64,000 nucleotides of DNA from Noviherbaspirillum saxi (GTDB lineage: Bacteria; Pseudomonadota; Gammaproteobacteria; Burkholderiales; Burkholderiaceae_D): contig NZ_QYUO01000003.1 of assembly GCF_003591035.1 (NCBI RefSeq), positions 1,178,001 through 1,242,000 on the forward strand. The letters run 5' to 3'. A program made the translations under genes and the position numbers. A model generated the notes under the pieces. It had not been told where the DNA came from, made no database searches, and saw nothing but the letters and a program-made list of their open reading frames with translations. Of the stretch, positions 9,820-18,891 are shown piece by piece (position 1 is the first letter of the stretch; the number at the start of each line of letters is the position of its first letter).

Positions 9820-10176
9820 GAGCGCGTTCCCCCTCATTTTTCATACTGCGCCGTGAAGCTGTCAATTCGCTGTCGGTTTTAATCCCCTCCGGCGCTGCGG
9901 CAGGCTGATCGCGCAGCTGATTCGTAGACACAACTTACCACATCCCCGCCCGCGCAATAATTGCCGGGGGTTCTGGTCAGAATAGCAACCCGCAACGAGT
10001 CGCCCTCCTCGAACCGCTCAAACGCTGATCGTTGATAAACCCGGCCAGACAGTTGCTCAAAATTCGGCCGTGTACATGCCCTCCGTTCGCCTTATTCGAA
10101 AAGCCGCTTCGAAACATTGAAATAGGCTTGCAGGCCCGTGCTGTCTATACTCGGCACCATCAGCACTGGAGATGAC
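9820..10176. other. Divergent intergenic region between tctD and the CoA-transferase gene
   Basis: This must hold the promoter of tctDE-tctCBA (minus strand) and that of the CoA-transferase operon (plus strand). I see no gene, strong palindrome or convincing -35/-10 pair at correct spacing. Confidence 0.4.
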
Positions 10177-11352
10177 ATGCTCAAAAACGCCCTTACCGGA
10201 ATCAAGGTACTTGATTTATCGCGCATCCTGGCTGGACCTTGGTGTACGCAGAATCTCGCAGACCTCGGCGCAGAGGTCATCAAGATCGAACATCCGCAAC
10301 GCGGCGACGACACCCGAGGATGGGGACCACCGTACCTCGAAGGCCGTGGCGGACAAAATATGTCGTCGTACTTCATGAGTTGCAACCGGGGCAAACATTC
10401 CGTTTGCGCCGACTTCTCTACCCCTGAAGGTAAAAATCTCATCATCAGTCTTGCGAAGGATGCGGATGTCCTGGTCGAAAACTACAAGCCAGCCACTCTG
10501 GCACGTTATGGACTGGACTATAAGACGCTGTCACAAGAAAATCCTCGGCTTGTCTATATCTCGATCACCGGCTTTGGCCAGGATGGCCCGATGTCTGAAA
10601 AACCGGGCTATGACTATGTGTTCCAGGGGATGGGTGGCCTCATGAGTTATACAGGCCACGCGGACCGTATGTCGGGCGCGGGGCCGCTGCGGACGGGAGT
10701 CGCTGTCGTCGACCTCTGCACCGGGATGTACGCGACTTCGGCCGTCCTTGCCGCCCTTTTCCAGCGTGAACGTACTAACAGAGGCACATACATTGACCTT
10801 GCGCTACTTGATGTAGCGGTTGCGCTCAACGCCAACCAAGGGGCGAACTATCTGGTGTCTGGTGCGAATCCAGAACGGTCAGGCAACGCGCATCCCAACT
10901 GTGCGCCGTATGAAGTCTTCCGTTGCGCAGACGGTCACATGATCCTTGCCGTCGGCAACGACTCCCAATTCCAGCGCTTTTGCGAAGTTGCCGGCGTTCC
11001 GGCTTGGTCAGATGATCCCCGATTTGCCACCAACTCCAACAGAATCTCCAATCTTCCTGAACTCCGGAAGATGTTGACCGAAGTGTTCGTGACACGCACG
11101 AGGGATGACTGGGCTGCCGCACTCGACGCGGCGGGTGTTCCTTGGGGGCCAATTAATACGCTCGAGCAGGTCTTTGCGAACCCGCAAGTGAGGCACCGCA
11201 AGTTGATGCAACACGTTGCGCATCCCGACTTTGGCCCTGTACCCATGGTCCGGAATCCAATGCTGAGCAACGAAGACGAGCGGGAGATCGCTACGCCCGC
11301 ACCGCCACGGCTTGGCGAACATTCATGCAAGTACGCCCCTGTACATGACTGA
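10177..11352 (+). CDS. CaiB/BaiF family (family III) CoA-transferase
   Basis: 391 residues. The N-terminus LTGIKVLDLSRILAGPWCTQ, followed by LADLGAEVIKIE and the GDDTRGWGPPY segment, is diagnostic of family III CoA-transferases, and DLLVENYKP-like and GYDYVFQGMGG segments follow. The enzyme moves CoA from an acyl-CoA donor to a free carboxylate, probably via an enzyme-bound aspartyl anhydride. I chose ATG 10177 (GGAGA just upstream) over the in-frame ATG at 10138. A Bug receptor and an enoyl-CoA hydratase follow, so the operon probably imports, activates and degrades one carboxylate; the substrate is unknown. Confidence 0.92.
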   Translation: MLKNALTGIKVLDLSRILAGPWCTQNLADLGAEVIKIEHPQRGDDTRGWGPPYLEGRGGQNMSSYFMSCNRGKHSVCADFSTPEGKNLIISLAKDADVLVENYKPATLARYGLDYKTLSQENPRLVYISITGFGQDGPMSEKPGYDYVFQGMGGLMSYTGHADRMSGAGPLRTGVAVVDLCTGMYATSAVLAALFQRERTNRGTYIDLALLDVAVALNANQGANYLVSGANPERSGNAHPNCAPYEVFRCADGHMILAVGNDSQFQRFCEVAGVPAWSDDPRFATNSNRISNLPELRKMLTEVFVTRTRDDWAAALDAAGVPWGPINTLEQVFANPQVRHRKLMQHVAHPDFGPVPMVRNPMLSNEDEREIATPAPPRLGEHSCKYAPVHD

Positions 11353-11397
11353 TTAACCCACTTACCTGCTCATTCCAGAGCCTGAAGGAGACCCCCC

Positions 11398-12369
11398 TTG
11401 AAAAAGCCGCTTCTAGTCCTTGCAACCGCCGTAGCCTTAGGCACTGTTTCCACCGGTGTTCTGGCCGACGGCTATCCGGACAAAACTGTACGCATTATCG
11501 TGCCCTACGCGCCTGGTGGCACTACTGACGTCATCGCACGTATCGTCGGCGCCAAACTCGGCACGGTAATGAAGCAGCAGTTCATTATTGAGAACCGTCC
11601 TGGCGCCGGAGGCAGTGTCGGCAGCTCTTACGCCGCAAGGCAACCCGCAGACGGCTACACCTTGGTGATGCTGGTCGAAAGCTCACACGCGGTGAACCCT
11701 CAGGTCTACGAAAAGAGCCCGTATGATCCGGTGAAGGATTTTGCACCGATTAGCAATCTGGCAGACGTGCCAAATGTGTTGGTCACCAATCCTTCCGTAC
11801 CCGCCACTGATGTGGCAGGTCTCATCAAGGAACTGAAGGCGAATCCAAAGAAGTATTCGTTTGGCTCCTCTGGAAACGGCGGACTAAGCCACATGAATGG
11901 CGAATTGTTCCTGACCGCAACCGGGACCTCCATGTTGCATGTCCCCTACAAGGGACTTGGCCCGGCGTTGACTGACTTGATGGCCGGCCAGGTTCATGTG
12001 GTCTTTGACAATATTCCCTCGTCGGCAAGCCTGATCAAGGCAGGAAAAATCCGACCGCTTGCGGTAGCTGCCAAAAAGCGCCTGGCTATTCTGCCGGATG
12101 TGCCGACATATGCAGAGGCTGGAGTAAAGGTCATGAACAATCCTTCCTGGTTTGGCATCGGCGCGCCCGCTGGCACGCCGGAGCCCATCCTCGAAAAGCT
12201 CAACAGCGCCATGCGTGAAGCGCTGGCCAGTCCGGATGTCGTCGCCGCTATCGAGAAGCAAGGCGCAATCCCCGGCTACACGACGCGCGCCGAGTTCACT
12301 GGCCTGATCAAGTCAGCAAACGAACACTGGAAGAAAGTCGTGCAGGACATCAAATTCGAGAAACTCTGA
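11398..12369 (+). CDS. Bug-family periplasmic tripartite tricarboxylate receptor
   Basis: 323 residues starting at TTG, with GAAGGAG 8 bases upstream. A signal peptide ends near ALGTVSTGVLADG. The mature part has the Bug signature YPDKTVRIIVPYAPGGTTDV and the substrate-loop block GAGGSVGSSYAARQPADGYT. It binds a carboxylic acid in the periplasm. No TctA/TctB pair lies beside it, as is common for the expanded Bug family of Burkholderiales, so it may use a permease encoded elsewhere or act in sensing. It sits in one operon with the CoA-transferase and enoyl-CoA hydratase (11 bp to the next gene). Confidence 0.92.
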   Translation: MKKPLLVLATAVALGTVSTGVLADGYPDKTVRIIVPYAPGGTTDVIARIVGAKLGTVMKQQFIIENRPGAGGSVGSSYAARQPADGYTLVMLVESSHAVNPQVYEKSPYDPVKDFAPISNLADVPNVLVTNPSVPATDVAGLIKELKANPKKYSFGSSGNGGLSHMNGELFLTATGTSMLHVPYKGLGPALTDLMAGQVHVVFDNIPSSASLIKAGKIRPLAVAAKKRLAILPDVPTYAEAGVKVMNNPSWFGIGAPAGTPEPILEKLNSAMREALASPDVVAAIEKQGAIPGYTTRAEFTGLIKSANEHWKKVVQDIKFEKL

Positions 12370-12380
12370 GTGGAGATCCA

Positions 12381-13163
12381 ATGACTCAACAGGAAAGAAC
12401 CAGGCACGCGTCCGTGTCGATTGAAGATGGGGTTGCGACCCTGACCATTACCAATGCCGGCGTCTTGAACATTCTGAGCACCGCGGTCATTCAGGATGTC
12501 ACCGCACAACTCACGGCGCTCCGGTCCAATGCCGACGTGCGGGTGTTGGTACTGCGCGGCACCGGTGACCGAGGCTTGATCGCCGGTGCCGATATTAATG
12601 AGATGGCCGGTTTGACCCAGGAGAGCGGGGAGCGTTTCATCAGCAACCTGCGCGACATGTGCGACGGCTTGCGCCGTTTTCCAGTACCCGTCGTGGCGCG
12701 CATGCCCGGTTGGACGCTGGGAGGGGGTCTGGAAGTGGCGATGGCTTGCGATCTGCGGATCGCAACCAGGAGCGCGATGTTCGGCATGCCAGAGGTGAAA
12801 GTTGGCATCCCGTCTGTCATCCATGCGTCGCTTATTCCCAGGTTAATTGGTGGCGCGCGCGCGACTTGGCTGTTACTTACTGGCGAGAACATTGACGCCT
12901 CCACTGCACTTGACTGGGGCTTGGTGCACAAAGTCGTCCCCGACACCGAACTGGACGCGGCAGTGGCCCATACTGCTGCTCGGCTCGCTGAGATCGGCCC
13001 CGAGGTACTGAAGCAGCAAAAACGACTCTTGAGGGAATGGGAGGACCAGCTTCCCGACGTCTCGATTGAGGCCAGCGTCAAGGAGTTCGGCGCAGCATTC
13101 AAAACTGGAGAGCCGCAACGCTACATGCAGGAGTTCCTTGACAGAAAGGCGGCACGGGCGTAA
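12381..13163 (+). CDS. Enoyl-CoA hydratase/isomerase (crotonase superfamily)
   Basis: 260 residues, standard crotonase length. The oxyanion-hole segments are visible: DRGLIAGADINEM (first) and PGWTLGGGLEVAMACDLRIA (second), then the PEVKVGIPS block. One catalytic acid expected after GIPS is not an obvious Glu here (GIPSVIHASLIPRLIG), so the exact reaction (hydratase, isomerase or hydrolase) cannot be fixed. It probably performs a beta-oxidation-like step on the CoA thioester made by the upstream transferase. It ends just before a terminator-like hairpin in an inverted-repeat element. Confidence 0.88.
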   Translation: MTQQERTRHASVSIEDGVATLTITNAGVLNILSTAVIQDVTAQLTALRSNADVRVLVLRGTGDRGLIAGADINEMAGLTQESGERFISNLRDMCDGLRRFPVPVVARMPGWTLGGGLEVAMACDLRIATRSAMFGMPEVKVGIPSVIHASLIPRLIGGARATWLLLTGENIDASTALDWGLVHKVVPDTELDAAVAHTAARLAEIGPEVLKQQKRLLREWEDQLPDVSIEASVKEFGAAFKTGEPQRYMQEFLDRKAARA

Positions 13164-13185
13164 CTGAGTATGCTGGCAAGCTATG

Positions 13186-13340
13186 TGTCCTGTTCCGTTA
13201 ATTCGTTGAAAATAAAAGCGGCGAAATTGTGTCGAGACAAGGAAAAAAGCACAGCAAGGCCGAGGCCTTGCGCGCATTTTTGACGCAGTATCGGCGCAAT
13301 TGTCGTCGTCTTTTATTCAACGAATTTAGGAAACAGGACA
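13186..13340. repeat. Inverted-repeat-bounded ~155-bp element between convergent genes
   Basis: Arms of about 30 bp (TGTCCTGTTCCGTTAATTCG... and its near reverse complement ...CGAATTTAGGAAACAGGACA) face each other across about 95 bp. The arms match except for a few bases. This looks like a miniature transposable element or the two ends of a lost insertion sequence. The minus-strand LysR gene stops immediately beyond its right end. Confidence 0.6.
13254..13271. terminator. Probable bidirectional terminator hairpin
   Basis: An 8-bp stem GCAAGGCC/GGCCTTGC with a 2-nt gap lies between the convergent enoyl-CoA hydratase and LysR genes. On the plus strand gcgcaTTTTT follows the stem; on the minus side a T-rich run (from ggaaaaaagc) lies nearby. 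It sits inside the inverted-repeat element. Confidence 0.55.
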
Positions 13341-14285
13341 CTAAGTGTCTAGTGAAGCCGGGAACCCGGAATGAATTGATTCGCGCGTCTCACACACACG
13401 CGGATCATTCAACAGGAACTGGACCAAGGCGGCTGTGTAAGATGGAAGCTGTTGACCAGCCTGAAGAATCAGGTTGAGTTCACGCAGTGCCCATGGCTCA
13501 TTCAACCGCACCTGTGCCACCCTCTTTGCACGCAGTGCCTCAATGGCTACGCTTTGGGGTACCAGGGCGATTCCGACTCCTTCCGAGACCAGTGTCAGAA
13601 CCGCGTCAAAACTGTGTGCGTGAATGCGTACGTTGGGGTGTTTACCTGCTCGCTGTGCGACCTCTTGAAGGAACAGGTAATTACTGCTGGTTCTGTCCAT
13701 CGATACAAAATCAAAGTCTAGGGCCGCCGCAAACCGAATTACCTTCTCCCGGCACAAGGGATGTCCAGTCGGCAGCACGAGAATGAGTACGTCTGTTGCA
13801 TAGCGGACAACCTCTACTCCATCCGCTTCCACCGCACCTGCCAAAATTCCGATGTCTGCTTCGCCTGCAGCGATTGCGGCCGGAATGACTTTGCTCGCAC
13901 GTTCGTCGAGATCAATATTGACATTGGGATTGCCAATCAGAAATCCACTGACGGCGGGAATAATGAAGCCGTTCAGTGAACTGCTGTTGGCAAGAAGGCG
14001 AATTTGCCCCTTTAAACCGGCGGAATAGCGGCCTACCTCGTCGTGCATCCTCTCGACGCCCAGCAACAGTCCCCGCACGTGGCGAGCAAGTGTCTCGCCT
14101 GCAGGCGTCAAATCCATTCCGCGCGCAGTCCTCAGAAAAAGTTGTGTGCCTATTGCCTGCTCGAGGTTCTTCAGCCTATAGCTAGCCGAGGACGCTGTGA
14201 TATGCAGGCTTGATGCACCTGCCGAAAGATTTCGCGCTTCCGCAATGGCAAGGAAGAGCCTGAGATCGGTGAGTTCGTATCGCAT
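13341..14285 (-). CDS. LysR-family transcriptional regulator
   Basis: 314 residues from the ATG at 14285 (MRYELTDLRLFLAIAEARNL). The open frame extends 46 codons upstream, but that part overlaps the neighbouring thioesterase gene and has no family similarity. The N-terminal winged HTH has the LysR signature (SAGASSLHITASSASYRLKNLEQAIGT split over residues 23-50). The C-terminal inducer-binding domain ends near residue 300. It probably controls the thioesterase/MaoC/Bug genes upstream of it on the same strand, or the convergent CoA-transferase operon; this is inference from position. Confidence 0.9.
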   Translation of the reverse strand: MRYELTDLRLFLAIAEARNLSAGASSLHITASSASYRLKNLEQAIGTQLFLRTARGMDLTPAGETLARHVRGLLLGVERMHDEVGRYSAGLKGQIRLLANSSSLNGFIIPAVSGFLIGNPNVNIDLDERASKVIPAAIAAGEADIGILAGAVEADGVEVVRYATDVLILVLPTGHPLCREKVIRFAAALDFDFVSMDRTSSNYLFLQEVAQRAGKHPNVRIHAHSFDAVLTLVSEGVGIALVPQSVAIEALRAKRVAQVRLNEPWALRELNLILQAGQQLPSYTAALVQFLLNDPRVCETRESIHSGFPASLDT

Positions 14286-14350
14286 AGGGCCCTGTGACAG
14301 TGAGAAATGCGAGGCCAAAGGTGAGTGTAACAGTTTGATGCGTACGAGAC

Positions 14351-14773
14351 TTAAGGACGTTTTCGTGCCGAGAACACTCCGCTTGCCTTCAGGATACAGC
14401 ATCCGTCTACCATGAGACGACATTCGGCAAACGAAAGCTTTCCCCCTCGCTTTTGCACCGAGACATGGGCCTCCAGCCAGTCCCCGGCATGAGCTGGGGC
14501 CAAGAAATCGAGGGACATATGGACAGTGACGATAGGATGCTGGCCAGCGCCGGAGACGTTAAAGCCTAATGCATTGTCGGCCAGCGTCGCCAGCATGCCG
14601 CCGTGCGCGATGCCGTGCATATTCGTATGAATGGAGCTCACACGTAGGGCAAGCACGGTCGCGTTATCCTGCCCCGGCCGCTGGTACAGCGGCCCCATGA
14701 CGGACATGAAAGGACTTGCAGGTACGAATGGCGTATAGCCGGGAGGCACATCAGCCGTAACGATAGCGTCCAT
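14351..14773 (-). CDS. PaaI-like acyl-CoA thioesterase (hotdog fold)
   Basis: 140 residues, usual length for the PaaI/4HBT hotdog family. The core motif MHGIAHGGMLATLADNALG carries the conserved HGG and the acidic residue on the central helix. It hydrolyses acyl- or aroyl-CoA thioesters, freeing CoA. It follows the MaoC gene by 20 bp on the same strand, so both probably belong to the unit that starts with the Bug receptor at 16382. Confidence 0.88.
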   Translation of the reverse strand: MDAIVTADVPPGYTPFVPASPFMSVMGPLYQRPGQDNATVLALRVSSIHTNMHGIAHGGMLATLADNALGFNVSGAGQHPIVTVHMSLDFLAPAHAGDWLEAHVSVQKRGGKLSFAECRLMVDGCCILKASGVFSARKRP

Positions 14774-14793
14774 TGAGTAGCCTTTTCTTGGAT

Positions 14794-15285
14794 TTATGTT
14801 GCCGCTACTTTACGCCGCAACAAGTATTTCTGCGTTCCATCCATCACCAGTTCACCCTTCTGATTGTGTACTGTGGATTTCATCGTGAGCACTCCCGTGG
14901 TTCTGCCTGGAACCAACTCTGCGACTTCTAGTGCCGAGTACAGCGTGTCGCCTACATACACCGGCTTTAGGAAGCGACTTGATTGTTCGATGAATGCCTT
15001 GAGCGATGCTTCCGTCATGTGCGGGAAAAGGCCGGCGCCCGCTGCGGTCTGGATCGCTATTTGAAAGCCGTGAGCCAGCATGTGCGGCATGCCTAATGCA
15101 CGACAGTATTCAACGTCGTAGTGGATCGGATGATTGTCGCCGCTGGCAAGTTGAAACGCCGCGAACATCGCGTCGGTCATCGTGCGTGACGGAAGGCGGA
15201 AGACTTCTCCCACAACAAAGTCGTCGAAGTAACGTTGCTCACACATCTGAAAGTTGAGCGGATCGAATGTTGTTTTATCTGTCAT
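14794..15285 (-). CDS. MaoC-like (R)-enoyl-CoA hydratase/dehydratase
   Basis: 163 residues with the MaoC hydratase-2 motif: ASGDNHPIHYDVEYCRALG contains the catalytic Asp and His, followed by MPHMLAHGF. These enzymes hydrate a trans-2-enoyl-CoA or dehydrate a 3-hydroxyacyl-CoA. The gene lies between a Bug receptor upstream and a thioesterase downstream, which suggests a small uptake-and-CoA-catabolism unit. Confidence 0.9.
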   Translation of the reverse strand: MTDKTTFDPLNFQMCEQRYFDDFVVGEVFRLPSRTMTDAMFAAFQLASGDNHPIHYDVEYCRALGMPHMLAHGFQIAIQTAAGAGLFPHMTEASLKAFIEQSSRFLKPVYVGDTLYSALEVAELVPGRTTGVLTMKSTVHNQKGELVMDGTQKYLLRRKVAAT

Positions 15286-15383
15286 GTTCTTCGCAGAAGC
15301 TGAAATGAATTGGAGGAGTGATGAGCTCTATCGCAATATGCAAGCCGCTTACAGAACCCATCTTTCGTTTGCAGCGCTAGGAC

Positions 15384-16382
15384 TTATTCAACCGTGATTT
15401 GGGATTCCTTCACTACCTTACCCATACGCGTATGTTCATCCTTGATAAACCTGGCGAATTCTTGCGGACTGGTTGGGTGAGGAATGATGCCCATTTCGAG
15501 TAGCTTTTTTTGCAGAACGGGATGGGCCAGGTCCTTCGCAAGCTGAGCATTGACTTTGTTGACAACAGCGGCAGGCGTGCCCTTCGGGAAAAGCATCCCG
15601 ATCCAAAAGCCGGCTGGAATCGTGGGAAAGCCGGACTCGGCGAGTGTCGGCGTGTTGGGGAATTGTTCCAAACGTTTACGCGATCCAACTGCCAGTATTT
15701 TCAACTTCCCAGCGTTGATTAACTGCTGAGTTACAGCCACGTTATCAAACATCACGTCCACATTTCCGGCAACCAGGTCGGTAAGTGCCTTTACACTGCC
15801 AGGGTAAGGCACATGGACCAGGTCGATCTTGGTCTCCTGTTTTAAAGCTTCCATTGCCAGATGAGAACTGGTGCCGTTACCAGTTGAAGCGTGATTCAAC
15901 TTGCCGGGATTGCTCTTCGCGCTATTTACCAGCGATTTGATGTCGTTGAACGGCTTGCTCGGATTGACAACCAGAGCCAGCGGCACTTCAGCAACTAGTG
16001 AGATCGGTTCGAAATCTTGCAGTGGATTGAACGGGAATTCCTTGAACAGATGGGGGTTGGTCACCAAGCCGCCGGACGCTGCGAGGATCATGGAATGACC
16101 GTCGGGTGCCGAACGCGCCAGTGCATTCAGCGCGATGGTGCCGCCCTGTCCTGGGCGATTCTCGATAATTACCGGTTGCCCAAACGCAGCACTCATGCGT
16201 TCCGCCAGCAGCCGCGCAACCAAGTCGGTTGCTTGGCCGGCGGGGAAGCCGACCATCATCTTGATCACTTTATTTGGATACGTGGCCGGCGCTTGAGCGT
16301 GCGCAGAGGCAATCGTGACGCCAGCAAAGAAAGCAACGGGCAAAACAAGACGCATGAGTCTCCGGATATGTAATTTTGTCAT
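15384..16382 (-). CDS. Bug-family periplasmic tripartite tricarboxylate receptor
   Basis: 332 residues with an N-terminal signal peptide (LMRLVLPVAFFAGVTIASAHA) and the Bug motifs YPNKVIKMMVGFPAGQATD and GQGGTIALNALARSAPDGH. The start has GGAG about 9 bases upstream. It is the first gene of a minus-strand unit with MaoC and thioesterase and is transcribed divergently from the LysR gene at 16664, the usual arrangement for a LysR-controlled Bug receptor. The ligand is unknown. Confidence 0.92.
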   Translation of the reverse strand: MTKLHIRRLMRLVLPVAFFAGVTIASAHAQAPATYPNKVIKMMVGFPAGQATDLVARLLAERMSAAFGQPVIIENRPGQGGTIALNALARSAPDGHSMILAASGGLVTNPHLFKEFPFNPLQDFEPISLVAEVPLALVVNPSKPFNDIKSLVNSAKSNPGKLNHASTGNGTSSHLAMEALKQETKIDLVHVPYPGSVKALTDLVAGNVDVMFDNVAVTQQLINAGKLKILAVGSRKRLEQFPNTPTLAESGFPTIPAGFWIGMLFPKGTPAAVVNKVNAQLAKDLAHPVLQKKLLEMGIIPHPTSPQEFARFIKDEHTRMGKVVKESQITVE

Positions 16383-16663
16383 TCCTATTTCTCCAATGGG
16401 GAATTCAAATGGCCTTGCAAAGCTGCCGATTGCCGCAAGTGACGCCTCACGTTCATCTGTGCGTTAAACGGACCGCCGCGCTTTCTGATCGGCCCGCCCT
16501 TCAAGTCCTGATGCCCTTGGGACTGGCCAGATGAAGAATGGGCATTGCGACGACTATCATCAGGTTTAACGGGCCATATGTCCAAGACTGATTTTTGATG
16601 CCATGTATAATACAAACCATATAGCAGCCAAACTCCGCTGCGACTTTTATTGCAAAAACAGCC
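16383..16663. promoter_or_regulatory. Divergent promoter region between Bug receptor and LysR genes
   Basis: 281 bp with no gene. By LysR-family convention the regulator at 16664 should bind here, but I could not single out one convincing T-N11-A palindrome. The AT-rich part near 16590-16620 is the best candidate for the promoter. Confidence 0.4.
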
Positions 16664-17620
16664 ATGGCAATCGATCTACGAAGCATGCGAAGTTTTGTGG
16701 CGGTGGCATCCGCCGGCTCGATTTCACGGGCCGCCGAGCATCTGCATATTGCACAGCCGGCACTTAGTCTTCAGATTAAGAACATTGAAGAACATCTTGG
16801 TGCGCAACTATTTGAACGCACCACCAAAGGGGTAACGCCGACGGCTGCCGGTCAGCGCTTTCTAGTCCATATCATTGACATCCTCAAACGTGTCGATGTC
16901 GCGTATGAGGATGTACGTGAAGCGGTCAACGAGCCTACGGGCCGCGTGGCCCTTGGTCTTTCGCATTCGATGAGTAAGATCCTGACCATCCCGCTCGTTT
17001 CGGCGATCCTCCGTCGCTGGCCAAAGATCCAGTTCCAGATGATTGAGATGAGTACGGGCTATATTCCTGAACACCTTGTCAACGGCCGTCTCGATCTGGG
17101 TCTTACCTTCAATAGCGAGGAAGCGACTGGTATTCGATACACGCATCTCGTGGACGAAGAGCTAGTTCTCGTCACTTCGTCATCGCAACGACGGGCGGCG
17201 CTGGGCAGCGACGCCGCTAGGCGCAGACAGGTCAGGTTGAAAGAGTTGTTGCGCTTCCCGATGATCTTGCCGACGGCTGCGCACAGCCTGCGCAACTGTA
17301 TTGATCAATCGCTGATGAGGCATTCCCTTACGCTCCCGGTAGTCGCGGAAGTCAATACCATCCCTCAGCTAATCGAGCTTGCCGCGCAAGGATTAGGGTC
17401 CACGATTGTGTCATATGCTTCTGTCGCTGCCGAGCATGCTGCCGGCCGAATAGAGGTACTGCGGATCAGTGATGAACGCCTGTTCCGACCCGTCTACCTT
17501 TGTCGCTCTGCGACTGCGCCACTGTCGATTGCCACCGCACTCGTTCAGGAGCTGATTATAAGCACAGCAACGGAGATGATTCGGTCAGGGGAATGGCCAA
17601 CGGGTTTTAAGTCGCACTAG
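16664..17620 (+). CDS. LysR-family transcriptional regulator
   Basis: 318 residues with a canonical LysR winged HTH (residues 1-60: MRSFVAVASAGSISRAAEHL and IAQPALSLQIKNIEEHLGAQ) and the LFERTTKGVTPTAAG wing. The domain order and a TGRVALGLSHSMSKILTIPL linker resemble the Nac/Cbl-like branch that regulates aromatic or nitrogen catabolism. It is divergent from the Bug receptor gene and is the natural candidate to regulate it. A mosaic of insertion sequences begins 25 bp after its stop. Confidence 0.92.
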   Translation: MAIDLRSMRSFVAVASAGSISRAAEHLHIAQPALSLQIKNIEEHLGAQLFERTTKGVTPTAAGQRFLVHIIDILKRVDVAYEDVREAVNEPTGRVALGLSHSMSKILTIPLVSAILRRWPKIQFQMIEMSTGYIPEHLVNGRLDLGLTFNSEEATGIRYTHLVDEELVLVTSSSQRRAALGSDAARRRQVRLKELLRFPMILPTAAHSLRNCIDQSLMRHSLTLPVVAEVNTIPQLIELAAQGLGSTIVSYASVAAEHAAGRIEVLRISDERLFRPVYLCRSATAPLSIATALVQELIISTATEMIRSGEWPTGFKSH

Positions 17621-17645
17621 TCGTGGCGACGTCCGATGGGGAGTG

Positions 17646-18044
17646 TTAAAAAGGCAGGGGTTTCCTTTCCACCCCTGCGCAAAGAAGCTCCAGAAAACGA
17701 CTTATATGCTCCGGCAACTCGCTCATCTTATTGTTGTATGCAGCAAGATTCTGCGAGAGATCACCATTGATTACCGCACACCGGACTTGGGCAAGCAGTT
17801 GTACTCCACGCGGCGTCCAACGCATCTGCTGTCGTTTGCACATGCGTGCATTGACGACCTGGTTGACTGGCGATTCCGCCTTGGCCGTTGAAACCGGCTT
17901 GTCTTCCCTCTTCCGCCTTGCATAAGCAATCACGGAGTTCTTGTTGCCTTCGATGTAGGACCAGAGATCTCGCAGTCGGTAGTTGAGATGGCTCAATCTA
18001 TCCCCAAAGGCTGGGCTTTCCGGGAAAATAATCCGGCATAGCAT
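17646..18044 (-). pseudogene. C-terminal transposase fragment (ISKra4-like)
   Basis: About 132 residues in an open frame that runs up to the left end of the IS5-family element, which cut it. The block SPVNQVVNARMCKRQQMRW followed by TPRGVQLLAQVR is typical of the C-terminus of ISKra4-type transposases, as far as I can judge by eye. The N-terminal part and catalytic core are missing, so it is inactive. Group assignment is moderate; the identity as a transposase tail is firmer. Confidence 0.7.
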
Positions 18045-18046
18045 TA

Positions 18047-18889
18047 GATAGTGTCGTCACAAGATTTCCATCCATAAGGCAAGGCAACGAATATGGACAG
18101 CGGCTAGAAACGAGGCCGCGTTCTTGGCATAGCGCGTGGCGACGCCACGCCAGCGCTTGAGATGGAGAAAAGCGTTTTCCACCAAGTGCCGTAACCTGTA
18201 GAGATCCTTGTCATACTGCCGCTGCGCTTTCCGATTCTTGCGCGGCGGGATCTGGGCTTGCATCCCCTGGCCGCGTGCTTGCTCCACAATGGCATCGCTG
18301 TCGTAACCCTTGTCGGCCAGCAGATGCCCGGCATCCATGCCCTCAATCAGTTTTCCAGCCTGTGTGCAATCTGCAATGGAACCTGATGTAACAAGCACTC
18401 TGACCGGCATACCATGCGCATCCACGGCCAAATGTATCTTGGTGTTGAGCCCCCTTTTGTGCGCCCTATGTCCTGATTGCCGCCCCGGGCTCCCGCGGCG
18501 TGCGCATGCACCTTGATGTGACTGGCATCGATCATCAGCCATTCAAAGTCAGGTTCGGTGATCAGTGCTTCCAGCAATCCTTCCCACACCCCCCGGTCGC
18601 GCCACCGGCAAAAGCGCCGATGGGTGTTCTTCCAGTCCCCGTAATCCGACGGAAGATCCCGCCAAGGCGCTCCTGTGCGCAAAATCCAAAAGACGGCATT
18701 GATGAATTGCCGGTTGTCTCGCGCTTTCCCTCCCCAGGCACCTTCCCGCCCAGGCAAACGCGGTTCGAGCAATTCCCACACACGATCGGACAGGTCATGG
18801 CGGCGATGGGCTGCGATAGTCATTCAAGATCCTGCACCGTTGAAACGCTTCATTATCGCAAATTTATTGAATCTCGTGACGACACTATC
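18047..18889 (-). mobile_element. IS5-family insertion sequence (IS427-like group), apparently intact
   Basis: 843 bp bounded by near-perfect inverted repeats (GATAGTGTCGTCAC at the left, its complement with GTGACGACACTATC at the right). TA lies directly outside each end (18045-18046 and 18890-18891), matching the TA target duplication of this group. It carries a two-frame transposase on the minus strand. It interrupts an older transposase fragment on its left, and an IS630-family element abuts its right end, sharing the same TA. Confidence 0.9.
18057..18823 (-). CDS. IS5-family transposase encoded in two overlapping frames
   Basis: The first frame starts at 18823 (MTIAAHRRHDLSDRVWELLE) and would stop at 18347; a second frame covers 18542-18057. 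The overlap carries an AAAAGGGGG run (in GCACAAAAGGGGGCTC), a slippery site, so the full protein of about 255 residues needs a programmed frameshift, as is usual for IS427-like elements. DDE residues are visible: Asp in LMIDASHIKVH, Asp in LADKGYDSDA, Glu in VENAFLHLKRW. The last two are in the second frame, so neither frame alone is a working enzyme. Confidence 0.88.
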
Positions 18890-18891
18890 TA

